DNA of 64,000 nucleotides from NCBI GenBank assembly GCA_039933635.1, contig JBDTNQ010000009.1, forward strand, positions 1 to 64,000. The letters are read 5' to 3'. Numbering within the stretch: the first letter of the stretch is position 1; each line of letters opens with the position of its first letter. Under the pieces are notes generated by a model. That model made no database searches. It had not been told where the DNA came from and was given only the letters and a program-made list of their open reading frames with translations. Made by a program: the position numbers and the translations under genes. This DNA comes from JBDTNQ01 sp039933635 (GTDB taxonomy: Bacteria; Acidobacteriota; Vicinamibacteria; Vicinamibacterales; SCN-69-37). This document shows, piece by piece, positions 32,677 to 42,428 of this stretch.

Positions 32677-34044
32677 TCAGCTCTTCCCTGGCGCGCCGAG
32701 CTTGAACACGTGCGCAGCGGGCGTCTTGATGGCGTTGCGCGAGTCGACAATCAGGTGCGCGTGCTTCAGCACCAGGCCGTAGTCGAACACGCGGTGGTCG
32801 GTGAGGATGACGACGCAGTCTGCGCTGCCGAGGGCTTCGATCGTGAGCGGGACGGACGCGATGGTCTCGCCGCCTGGCCAGTCGCGCCCGTCGATCCGCG
32901 GGACGTACGGGTCGTGGTACGACAGCCGCGCGCCGCGCTGCTGCAACTCGGCCATCACGTCCAGCGCGGGTGATTCACGGAAGTCGTCGATGTCCCGCTT
33001 GTACGCCACGCCGAGCACGAGGATCGACGAGCCGCGCACGGCCTTCGCCTGCGTGTTCAACGCATCGGCCACCTTCTGCGCCGCGTAGTGGGGCATGGCC
33101 CCGTTCACGTGGCCGGCCAGCTCGATGAACCGGGCCTCGAACCCGACTTCTTTCACCTTCCAGGACAGGTAGAACGGATCGATCGGAATGCAGTGGCCGC
33201 CGAGGCCGGGACCGGGATAGAACGGCATGAAGCCGAAGGGCTTCGTCGCGGCGGCATCCACGACTTCCCACACGTTGATCCCGAGGCGGTCGCACATCAA
33301 CGCGAGTTCATTGACAAGCCCGATGTTGACGGCGCGGAAGGTGTTCTCGAGCAGTTTCACCATCTCGGCCACGCGGGGCGAGCTCACTTCGACGACAGTC
33401 TCCACGGACGCGCCGTATAGCGTCTTCGCGAGCGCCGTGCAGGCGGGCGTCAACCCGCCGACCACCTTCGGCACGTTCCGTGTCGTCCACTTCTCGTTGC
33501 CCGGGTCGACGCGCTCGGGGGAGAACGCGAGGAAGAAATCCCGCCCGGCCACAAGGCCCCGCTTCTCGAGAATCGGTTTGACGACTTCGTCCGTAGTACC
33601 CGGGTAGGTCGTTGATTCGAGGACGACAAGCTGTCCCGGTCGAAGATGCGCCGCGATCATCTCCACGGCGGCGACGACGTAGGAGAGATCCGGGTCCTTG
33701 GTCTTCCGCAGGGGAGTTGGGACGCAGATATTGATGGTGTCGAGCAGGCCAACGTCGGCGGGGTCGGCGGTCGCGCTGAGCAGGCCGGCGGCATGGAACT
33801 GGGCGACGTCGGTCGTCGGGACGTCTTGAATGTAGGATCGGCCTTCGTTGATGGCCGCGACCTTCCGGGCGTCGAGGTCGATGCCGGTGACTCGGAATCC
33901 CGCCCGCGCGAACTCGACCGCCAGCGGCAGGCCGACGTAACCTAGGCCTACGACACCCACGCGGGCCTCGCGGCTGGTCAGGCGGGCGTGCAGGGTGGCG
34001 GCAAGCGAGTCGGATGGGGCTGAGGTCTGGGTCATGGCGGGCAT
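32677..34044 (-). CDS. wbpA: Nucleotide-sugar dehydrogenase (UDP-GlcNAc / UDP-ManNAc 6-dehydrogenase type)
   Basis: A 455-residue NAD-dependent four-electron oxidase that makes a UDP-uronic acid for surface polysaccharides. VGVVGLGYVGLPLA (33-46) binds NAD; CVPTPLRKTKDPDLSY, SFSPERVDPG-like AFSPERVDPGN and the catalytic Cys in GPGLGGHCIPIDPF (near residue 285) are all present. INEGRSYIQDVP groups it with WbpA/WecC rather than UDP-glucose dehydrogenase (Ugd). No glycosyltransferase genes flank it, so it is detached from a polysaccharide locus. It is convergent with the SIMPL gene (10 bases). Confidence 0.9.
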   Translation of the reverse strand: MPAMTQTSAPSDSLAATLHARLTSREARVGVVGLGYVGLPLAVEFARAGFRVTGIDLDARKVAAINEGRSYIQDVPTTDVAQFHAAGLLSATADPADVGLLDTINICVPTPLRKTKDPDLSYVVAAVEMIAAHLRPGQLVVLESTTYPGTTDEVVKPILEKRGLVAGRDFFLAFSPERVDPGNEKWTTRNVPKVVGGLTPACTALAKTLYGASVETVVEVSSPRVAEMVKLLENTFRAVNIGLVNELALMCDRLGINVWEVVDAAATKPFGFMPFYPGPGLGGHCIPIDPFYLSWKVKEVGFEARFIELAGHVNGAMPHYAAQKVADALNTQAKAVRGSSILVLGVAYKRDIDDFRESPALDVMAELQQRGARLSYHDPYVPRIDGRDWPGGETIASVPLTIEALGSADCVVILTDHRVFDYGLVLKHAHLIVDSRNAIKTPAAHVFKLGAPGKS

Positions 34045-34167
34045 ACTGCCGGCTGCGGAATTTTTCGGTCCAGCCGATGCATTATGTCATTGAGACCCGT
34101 GCCACGGGGCCGGTCTCCTCGCACAAACGCGGTTCAAGCTGGAACCAGGCCCGGTTGGGAGTCAGTG

Positions 34168-35145
34168 ATGATCATCAAGATTCGTAAGTCGTCCGACGCG
34201 CGGTACTCAGAGGTCGCGCCGGAAGCCACGTACGCGTCGCGGCGGGAGTTCATGCGATCCATCGCGGGAACCGCCGCGGGTGTGGCGGCTGGCCTCGTGG
34301 TGGCCGATCGCCTGATGCCCGGCGCGTTCGCGGCTCAAGCCGGACTCGCGCCGCTCAGCGCCACGAAGAATGCTAAATACACGGCCGCTGACAAGCTGAA
34401 CACGTTCGACCAGATCACGACCTACAACAACTACTACGAGTTCGGCACCGACAAGGACGATCCGGCGCGCTACGCCGGGCGGCTGACGGTGAAGCCCTGG
34501 TCGGTCAAGGTCGACGGCATGGTGAAGAAGCCGGCCAGCTACGGCGTGGAGGACCTGGTCGACTTCAAGGCCCTGGAAGAGCGGGTGTATCGGCACCGGT
34601 GCGTGGAGCGCTGGTCGATGGTGATTCCGTGGATTGGCGTCTCGCTGTCCCAGGTCATCAACAAGGTCGAGCCGCTGCCATCGGCGAAGTTCGTGGAGTT
34701 CACCACTCTCGAGCGCCCATCCGAGATGCTCGGCCAGAAGGTGCCCGTGCTCCAGTGGCCGTACGTCGAAGCGTTGCGAATGGATGAGGCGATGCATCCG
34801 TTGGCGATGATGGTGGTCGGTCTCTACGGCAAGGTGTTGCCGAATCAGAACGGCGCGCCGCTCCGCGTGCACATTCCCTGGAAGTACGGATTCAAGAGCG
34901 GCAAGTCCATCGTGCGCCTGCGCTTCACGGACAAGCAGCCGGCGACGACCTGGAACATCTCCGCATCGAACGAATACGGGTTTTACGCGAACGTCAATCC
35001 CACCGTGCCGCACCCGCGCTGGAGTCAGGCCAGGGAGCTTCGCCTGCCGGGGCTGTTCATGAACACGCCCACGCAGCTGTTCAATGGCTATGCGGATGAG
35101 GTGGCGAGCCTGTACACGGGGATGGACCTGAAGAAGAATTATTAA
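34168..35145 (+). CDS. msrP: Protein-methionine-sulfoxide reductase catalytic subunit MsrP
   Basis: A periplasmic molybdopterin enzyme that repairs oxidised methionines in envelope proteins. The 325 residues start with a Tat signal (SRREFMRSIAGTAAGVAAG, Arg25-Arg26). The molybdenum ligand is Cys145 in YRHRCVERWSMVIPW; PLRVHIPWKYGFKSGKSI (about 259-276) and WNISASNEYGFYANVNP are typical of MsrP/YedY. I chose the ATG at 34168; the frame is open to 34084 but adds unrelated residues before the Tat motif. msrQ follows after 46 bases, with a hairpin between them. Confidence 0.95.
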   Translation: MIIKIRKSSDARYSEVAPEATYASRREFMRSIAGTAAGVAAGLVVADRLMPGAFAAQAGLAPLSATKNAKYTAADKLNTFDQITTYNNYYEFGTDKDDPARYAGRLTVKPWSVKVDGMVKKPASYGVEDLVDFKALEERVYRHRCVERWSMVIPWIGVSLSQVINKVEPLPSAKFVEFTTLERPSEMLGQKVPVLQWPYVEALRMDEAMHPLAMMVVGLYGKVLPNQNGAPLRVHIPWKYGFKSGKSIVRLRFTDKQPATTWNISASNEYGFYANVNPTVPHPRWSQARELRLPGLFMNTPTQLFNGYADEVASLYTGMDLKKNY

Positions 35146-35180
35146 GAGACCGGGTGTAGCAGTTCAACACCCGGTCTCTT
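35144..35180. terminator. Perfect 14-bp hairpin between msrP and msrQ, repeated-type element
   Basis: AAGAGACCGGGTGT, a 9-base loop, ACACCCGGTCTCTT. It starts within the msrP stop codon. No U-run follows, so termination would be partial at best. A near copy, including the loop-side TTCA, is found at 50050-50082. Confidence 0.75.
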
Positions 35181-35191
35181 CTGCCCGGACA

Positions 35192-35875
35192 ATGACCCCC
35201 AGCGACACCGTCAACGCATTCCTGAAGTCACGCTGGTTCTACCCACTCGTCTTCGTGGCGTGTGCGATGCCGCTCGTGCTCCTCTTGAAGGAAGCCATCC
35301 CGGTTCTCGTGCCGGCGATCTGGCCGGATGTGACCGTGCCGTGGTCCGGTGACCTCGGCGTGAATCCCGTCGAGACGATGCTGCACACGACCGGGCGCAA
35401 CGCGCTCCGCCTCCTGCTCATCACCCTGGCCGTCACACCCGTTCGGCGCTTCACCGGGTGGAATCGCGTTCAGCTGGTGCGCAGGACGATCGGCGTCTGG
35501 GCGTTCGTTTACGCGCTCTGTCACTTCTCGATCTACGTCGCGTTCGACCAGTTGGGCGACGTCCACGCCATCCTCGATGACGTGGCGAAACGCCGCTTCA
35601 TCTTCGTCGGCATGTTCGCCTTCGTCATCCTGTTGTTACTCGCGATCACCTCGACGAACGGCATGATCCGGCGGCTCGGGCGACGATGGCAGCGGCTGCA
35701 CCGGCTCGTGTATGCCGCGGCAGTGGCAGGCGCCATTCACTTCGTGTGGGGCCAGAAGGCCGACATCCGTGAGCCGCTGATCTGGTTCGGCATCCTGACC
35801 GTGCTCCTGGGGATCCGGGTCGTCTGGGCAGTCCGTAAGCGACGAACAAGGCTTGCCGCAGCTGTAAGTCACTGA
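35192..35875 (+). CDS. msrQ: MsrQ, heme-containing membrane partner of MsrP
   Basis: Passes electrons from the quinone pool to MsrP. The 227-residue protein has about six membrane helices of the ferric-reductase-like fold, with GRNALRLLLITLAVTPVRR (about 69-87), WAFVYALCHFSIYVAFD (about 107-123) and LHRLVYAAAVAGAIHFVWG (about 169-187); the His residues in these helices are the expected heme ligands. It begins with a cytoplasmic segment and ends with a basic tail. The short hairpin upstream may lower its expression relative to msrP. Confidence 0.92.
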   Translation: MTPSDTVNAFLKSRWFYPLVFVACAMPLVLLLKEAIPVLVPAIWPDVTVPWSGDLGVNPVETMLHTTGRNALRLLLITLAVTPVRRFTGWNRVQLVRRTIGVWAFVYALCHFSIYVAFDQLGDVHAILDDVAKRRFIFVGMFAFVILLLLAITSTNGMIRRLGRRWQRLHRLVYAAAVAGAIHFVWGQKADIREPLIWFGILTVLLGIRVVWAVRKRRTRLAAAVSH

Positions 35876-36082
35876 TACGAATGGCTTTCAAGCCTGAAGG
35901 TGCCCGCCAGTTCACCGGGACGATCTGCCCGTTCGTGTCCTGATTCTGCCCGTTGAGCACAATTCTGTACGCGGCTCCGGACCTGGCGACTATTCTCAGG
36001 CGGGCGGGAGACCATCCCGCCCTGACGTCACGGACGTCCCACAGGTCCGGGCTTCGGTCCGACCCACGAGGTAGCGAGAGTT
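35876..36082. other. Intergenic region before the radical SAM gene
   Basis: 207 bases with two copies of TCTGCCCGTT (35926-35935 and 35944-35953) 18 bases apart and a small hairpin GGCGGGA/TCCCGCC (about 36002-36020). A possible -10 TATTCT (35992-35997) has no good -35 match. No small gene is convincing. Confidence 0.35.
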
Positions 36083-38152
<2,070 letters not shown>

Positions 38153-38168
38153 GCAGGCGGCCGCCTGC
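38153..38168. repeat. Perfect 16-base palindrome after the radical SAM gene
   Basis: GCAGGCGGCCGCCTGC starts at the base following the radical SAM stop codon. It could form a hairpin at the end of the message, upstream of the larger terminator at 38203-38234. Confidence 0.5.
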
Positions 38169-38202
38169 ATGCGGCCACCTGCAATCTTGGGATGGAACGC
38201 CA

Positions 38203-38234
38203 ACGAGCCGGTTGGGGTGACCCAGCCGGCTCGT
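38203..38234 (+). terminator. Intrinsic terminator-like hairpin
   Basis: ACGAGCCGGTTGGG, loop GTGA, CCCAGCCGGCTCGT: a 14-bp stem with one G-U wobble, followed by GGTGTTTTC. Good candidate terminator for the radical SAM gene. Confidence 0.75.
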
Positions 38235-38287
38235 GGTGTTTTCGGCCGCACACGTCTTGTGACTGAGGGGCGCCAACCGGCAGGGGG

Positions 38288-38400
38288 TCAGTCCCGCCAC
38301 ACCACGCCGCGCTGGGCGAGCACCTCCGGAAGCGCCCACGCACGATGGCCGCTCGGCTCGCTGTCAGGCGGTGGAACTATCTGGCGCTGTAGTAGCCAGC
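38288..38400 (-). pseudogene. Possible C-terminal remnant of a MerR-like/excisionase-like protein
   Basis: On the minus strand an open frame ending at 38288 reads RRWLLQRQIVPPPDSEPSGH and then RAWALPEVLAQRGVVWRD. The pattern resembles the end of a MerR-type winged helix (VRRW...GLI.PP...GYR.Y...). It overlaps the 3' end of the Gfo/Idh gene in another frame, lacks a start and would be far too short. It may be chance; I list it because it fills an otherwise empty stretch. Confidence 0.25.
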
Positions 38401-39357
38401 GACGCACCGCTCGAGCGCCCACGACGCGCGCGCACCGCTCTCGCCCGTCGATTCGCAACGCCCGCGGCCCAGCAGTTCGTCGACGATGCTCTGAATCAGC
38501 GGTTGGTGCACGTACGGCGGATTCCGCACGTGGAACACGTCGGACGCCTCACCCCGCGACAGCACAACGTCGACGTCCTTGAACATCGATGTCGCGATGG
38601 CACCCTCCGTTCCGCGGACGATGAGGCTGTCCTGCTTGCGATCCGTGTTGAAGTTCCACACGCCGCTGCCGGGGATCTGAGTGGCGCAGCGTAAGCTTGC
38701 GACCGTTACATCCTCAGCGTCGTACGCGCCGCCGGTGTTCTCGGCAAAGCCGCTGATCCGATCGATCGGGCCCACCAGGAAGTCCAACATGTCGAGGCAG
38801 TGGGATCCGACGTCGAAGAACAACCCCGCCCCCGCTGTTGCCGGATCCACGCGCCACCCGATGGTCTGACCGTCGTGCGGCAGAGTGTCGAGCACCTCCA
38901 CCTGGACCGATGTGACGCGACCGATGGCTCCCGTACGGAGCAGGTCACGCATCTTCAAGAACCGCGGCAGGGCGCGACGGTAGTACGCGACCCAGAGGGG
39001 GGCGCCGTGGCGCTCGAACGCGGTCACCATGTCGAGGCACTCGGCATGGGTCATCGCCATCGGTTTCTCGACCAGGCAGGGTTTGCCAGCCGCAGCGACT
39101 CTGAGAGCAAGATCGCGATGACTCGACGGGGGCGTGGCGATGTAGATGGCGTCGACCTCGGGATCCGCGATCAGGTCGTCGGCCGTCGCATGGACGCGCG
39201 GCACCCCGTGACGCCGGGCGAAGTCTTCCGCTCTGGCCCGGTCGCGGCGTGTAACCGCCAGGAGCGATGACCCGTCCGCTTCCTGAAAACCGGGTCCGCT
39301 CTTGAACTCGACCACGTCGCCGCACCCGACGACGCCCCAGCGAATAACCTGTCGCAC
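38377..39357 (-). CDS. Gfo/Idh/MocA-family oxidoreductase
   Basis: A 326-residue NAD(P)-dependent sugar or inositol dehydrogenase-like enzyme. N-terminal Rossmann motif GVVGCGDVVEFKSGPGF (8-24) and the family's catalytic EKPMAMTHAEC (about 96-106) are present. The C-terminal domain has DVGSHCLDMLDFLVGPIDR (about 177-195), which holds the active-site Asp/His. The substrate is not readable. It is divergent from the CE15-like esterase gene, and a perfect 30-base palindrome lies between them. Confidence 0.88.
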   Translation of the reverse strand: MRQVIRWGVVGCGDVVEFKSGPGFQEADGSSLLAVTRRDRARAEDFARRHGVPRVHATADDLIADPEVDAIYIATPPSSHRDLALRVAAAGKPCLVEKPMAMTHAECLDMVTAFERHGAPLWVAYYRRALPRFLKMRDLLRTGAIGRVTSVQVEVLDTLPHDGQTIGWRVDPATAGAGLFFDVGSHCLDMLDFLVGPIDRISGFAENTGGAYDAEDVTVASLRCATQIPGSGVWNFNTDRKQDSLIVRGTEGAIATSMFKDVDVVLSRGEASDVFHVRNPPYVHQPLIQSIVDELLGRGRCESTGESGARASWALERCVAGYYSAR

Positions 39358-39372
39358 ACCGGGAGTATGTCC

Positions 39373-39402
39373 GAAACCGGGAGTCTTAAGACTCCCGGTT
39401 TC
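39373..39402. repeat. Perfect 30-base palindrome
   Basis: GAAACCGGGAGTCTT is followed directly by its exact complement AAGACTCCCGGTTTC, with no loop. A partial further copy, ACCGGGAGT, lies just upstream (39358-39366). It lies between two divergent genes, so it is not a terminator for either; an operator or a mobile palindromic repeat is more likely. Confidence 0.8.
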
Positions 39403-39528
39403 AAATGTGACAAACGCCTGTCGAACGGTTGGCCGGAGGGGGATTCCGTCCCGCGATCGGGGTGCATCATCGATACGCGATTTGGCTGGTGTAGGCTTGC
39501 GACATTGCCGATTTCAAGGAGCTCGCCG

Positions 39529-41067
39529 ATGACCCGCACGATCGCTCGTGCCGCAACGGTCGGCGTCTTCGCGCTCGCGGTGGCCACTGGGCTCCGAGCA
39601 CAGACGCAGAACGCCACCAGTAGCCTTCCCGCCCACGTTCAACTGACGCGTGACGAAGATTTTCAGCGGACGCGCGCGCTGCTGGGGCTGAGTGGACCGC
39701 CGCCGGCCGGAGCCGTGAATGGCAGTCCGGACACGTTCAACGAGGCCGTGGCCAACCCGTATCCGAACCTGCCCGATCCGCTGCGTCTGAACAACGGCCA
39801 GCGCGTCACGACCGCCGCGGTGTGGAACAACCAGCGACGGCCCGAACTGCTCGAAATCTTCGAGCGCGAAATCTATGGGCGCACGCCGAAGGTGACCCCG
39901 AAGGTGACGTGGGAAGTGTTGAGTACCACGCGAGAGACGAACGGCGACGTGCCGATCGTCACGAAGCAACTCGTCGGGCACGTCGACAACGCGGCGTATC
40001 CGACTCTCACCGTGAACATCCTCGCGTCGCTCAGCACGCCGGCGAATGCGACGGGCCCGGTGCCGGTCGTCCTGTCGTTTACCGCTCCGGGCTTTGGTGG
40101 GCCCACAGCGCAGAGCACGCCCGGCGCGCCCGCCCCGACGACGGTGTGCAGTCCCACGAACGCCCCGCCTCCTGCGGCACCACCCGCGGGGGCAGGACGC
40201 CAGGCCGGCCCGCCGGCCGCAGGTCGCGGCGCCGCCGGGCCGCCACCGCCGCAGGGGCCGACCAACCAGCAGCAGGCCCTCGCGCTCGGCTGGGGTTATG
40301 CCTCCGTGAACACCGGGTCCGTCCAGGCCGACAACGGCCAGGGCATGACGTGCGGGATCATCGGCCTCGTCAACAAGGGCCAGCCGCGTAAGGTTGATGA
40401 CTGGGGTGTGCTCGCGGCCTGGGCGTGGGGCGCCAGCCGCGTGCTCGACTACTTCCAGACGAACAAGGCCGTCGACGCGACGCGCATCGGCATGTACGGC
40501 CACTCACGCTGGGGCAAGGCGACGCTCCTCGCCTCCGTGCTCGATACGCGCTTCGCGATCGCCTATGTCAGCTCTTCCGGACAGGGTGGCGCCAAGCTGC
40601 ATCGCCGCAAGTACGGGGAGACGGTCGACAACGTGGCCAACACCTTCTACTACTGGATGGCCGGCAACTACATGAAGTACGCCGGAAACTGGGACAAGAT
40701 GCCGGTCGACTCGCATGAGCTGATCGCGTTGATGGCGCCGCGCCCGGTATTCTTCAGCGGCGGAAATGAGCCGCAGAAGAATCCCGACGGCACGATTGCC
40801 ACCCGCGTGAACGACCAGGGCCAGACGGTGGTCGTGCAGGCCTACGACGCGTGGGTCGATCCGCGCGGCACGTTCATGGCGGCCGTCTCGGCCGCGCCGG
40901 TGTACGAGCTCCTTGGCAAGAAGGGGCTGGGGATCAAGGACTTTCCGCCGCTGGATACGAAGGTCATCACAGGGGATATCGGATTCCACGAGCACCCGGG
41001 CGGGCACGTGTCCGGTCCGGCGTGGGAGACGTTCTACACGTTCGCCAGTCGGGAACTGAAGAAGTAG
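39529..41067 (+). CDS. Secreted CE15-like glucuronoyl esterase / acetylxylan esterase-type hydrolase
   Basis: 512 residues with a signal peptide (IARAATVGVFALAVATGLRA, cleavage near 23). The alpha/beta-hydrolase nucleophile is Ser326 in YGHSRWGKATL, corresponding to the GxSRxGK motif of CE15 glucuronoyl esterases that split lignin-carbohydrate esters. Candidate histidines are in GFHEHPGGHVSG (486-497). A Pro/Ala/Gly-rich low-complexity stretch of about 45 residues (about 202-246) interrupts the fold just before the conserved ALGWGYASVNTGSVQ. I start at the ATG at 39529 behind AAGGAG (39516-39521); an ATG at 39367 lies in the palindrome. Confidence 0.82.
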   Translation: MTRTIARAATVGVFALAVATGLRAQTQNATSSLPAHVQLTRDEDFQRTRALLGLSGPPPAGAVNGSPDTFNEAVANPYPNLPDPLRLNNGQRVTTAAVWNNQRRPELLEIFEREIYGRTPKVTPKVTWEVLSTTRETNGDVPIVTKQLVGHVDNAAYPTLTVNILASLSTPANATGPVPVVLSFTAPGFGGPTAQSTPGAPAPTTVCSPTNAPPPAAPPAGAGRQAGPPAAGRGAAGPPPPQGPTNQQQALALGWGYASVNTGSVQADNGQGMTCGIIGLVNKGQPRKVDDWGVLAAWAWGASRVLDYFQTNKAVDATRIGMYGHSRWGKATLLASVLDTRFAIAYVSSSGQGGAKLHRRKYGETVDNVANTFYYWMAGNYMKYAGNWDKMPVDSHELIALMAPRPVFFSGGNEPQKNPDGTIATRVNDQGQTVVVQAYDAWVDPRGTFMAAVSAAPVYELLGKKGLGIKDFPPLDTKVITGDIGFHEHPGGHVSGPAWETFYTFASRELKK

Positions 41068-41073
41068 GAACGA

Positions 41074-41268
41074 CTACCGGCTGGGGCGGCGCAGGCTCCA
41101 GAGCGCCGCCAGTCCGACAATGCCGGCGACGAGGCTGAGGCCGAGGACGACATGCGCGGCCAGGGCCTGGGCAGGAGGCTGGTGAGTGGCGGTCCAGCGC
41201 CATCCGGCGACGGACAGCACCATCACCGCGACAATCAGGAGCGACATCAGGGCCCGGATGATGGTCAC
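41074..41268 (-). CDS. Small two-helix membrane protein, unknown function
   Basis: 64 residues with two clear hydrophobic helices (ALMSLLIVAVMVLSVAGW, about 6-23, and AAHVVLGLSLVAGIVGLAAL, about 37-56) and a basic end (LRRPSR). Such short proteins are easily missed; the regular hydrophobic pattern and the lack of any competing frame support it. It is convergent with the esterase gene (6 bases apart). No family recognised. Confidence 0.55.
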   Translation of the reverse strand: MTIIRALMSLLIVAVMVLSVAGWRWTATHQPPAQALAAHVVLGLSLVAGIVGLAALWSLRRPSR

Positions 41269-41394
41269 GGGGAGATTCTCGGGTCCGGGGCGGGCCGGGT
41301 CAATAGTCGGTTCACATCAGGAGGACACGCCCGAGATGCCCTTGCGGGCGCCCGGCTGACGAGCGAAGGTCCAACGATCGTAGAATCGGCCCGA

Positions 41395-42312
41395 GTGGAC
41401 CTCCGCCAACTCGAAATTCTGCGCGCCGTAGCCGACACCGGTTCGTTCACCGCTGCCGGTCACCAGCTTCATCTTTCCCAATCCGCGGTCAGCCGGCAGA
41501 TTCTGCTCCTCGAGGAGGAGTTGGAAGAGCAGGTGTTCCTCCGGGTGGGCGGCAAGATCAAGATTACGCCGGTCGGCTCGACGCTGCTCGGCCTCAGCCG
41601 GCGTGTCTTCGAAGACATCGAAGCGACACGGGCGTCCATCGTCGATAGCCGCCAGACCTTGGGGGGAACCATCCGGCTGATTGGCGGCATGACGGTGTGT
41701 CTCTACGTCTTTCCGCCGTTGCTGAAGGAGTTCCAGCGACTGCACCCGAACGTGGAGGTGAAGGTCACGCCGGCGCCGACGCCGCGGCTCGTGCGTCAGA
41801 TCCGGACTGGCGCGGCCGATCTCGGCCTTGTCACGCTGCCGGTGGACGATCCGAATCTGGTGGTCGAGCCGGTCCTGCGCGAGGAACTGCTGCTTGTCAC
41901 GTCTCCGCAGCACCCGTTGGCCCGCAAGAAGCACATCGTCCCGCAGGATCTGGCCCGTCAGCCGTTCGTCCTCTTCGAAGCGGGCTCCAACAGCCGCCGC
42001 ACCATCGAGGAGTTCTTCGTCCGCGAGCAGATTGCGCCGAAGGTCGTCACCGAGACGGAGAACGTGGAGATCATCAAACAGCTGGTGCGGGTGAAGCTGG
42101 GGATCTCGATCGTTCCGTATCAGGCCGTGGCGCGCGAGGTCAGCGCCGGACAGCTGTTCTGCGCGCGGATCGCCGGACGCCAGCTCTTCCGCGAGACCGG
42201 CTGGGTGCATCTGAAATCCAACCGCCTGCCCCGGGTGGTCCTGGAGATGAAGCGCATCCTCGAGGAGATTCGGCCGCGTCTGAAAATGCGGCCCGACGGA
42301 CCGATCGTCTGA
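41395..42312 (+). CDS. LysR-family transcriptional regulator, possible GltC-like
   Basis: A 305-residue LysR regulator. The N-terminal winged helix VDLRQLEILRAVADTGSFTA then HLSQSAVSRQILLLEEEL is complete; the effector domain follows from about residue 90 (TIRLIGGMTVCLYVFPPLL). I start at the GTG at 41395; the frame is open to 41152 without family similarity. It lies 116 bases before gltB on the same strand. In Bacillus the LysR protein GltC controls glutamate synthase, so a similar role is likely here, though GltC is divergently transcribed. A dyad at 42386-42403 could be its site. Confidence 0.9.
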   Translation: MDLRQLEILRAVADTGSFTAAGHQLHLSQSAVSRQILLLEEELEEQVFLRVGGKIKITPVGSTLLGLSRRVFEDIEATRASIVDSRQTLGGTIRLIGGMTVCLYVFPPLLKEFQRLHPNVEVKVTPAPTPRLVRQIRTGAADLGLVTLPVDDPNLVVEPVLREELLLVTSPQHPLARKKHIVPQDLARQPFVLFEAGSNSRRTIEEFFVREQIAPKVVTETENVEIIKQLVRVKLGISIVPYQAVAREVSAGQLFCARIAGRQLFRETGWVHLKSNRLPRVVLEMKRILEEIRPRLKMRPDGPIV

Positions 42313-42385
42313 ATTTGCGCCATTTCTGACGGTCCATGCGCCGCCCTCCCTCGAGCCAGAAGCGGTACGCATGGGCACGATTAGG

Positions 42386-42403
42386 AAATTCTGTTCGTAA
42401 TTT
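42386..42403. promoter_or_regulatory. Dyad AAATT-N8-AATTT upstream of gltB
   Basis: An AT-rich inverted repeat in GC-rich surroundings, about 26 bases before the gltB start. LysR sites are typically short dyads of this kind, although the exact T-N11-A spacing is not met. It is a candidate operator for the adjacent regulator. Confidence 0.4.
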
Positions 42404-42428
42404 GTAACCGACTAGTCCATAAACAGGT

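Noticed and set aside
42373..42390. TGGGCACG as a sigma-54 -24 element before gltB
   Set aside because: The -24 half is good, but the -12 position reads GGAAA and has no GC.
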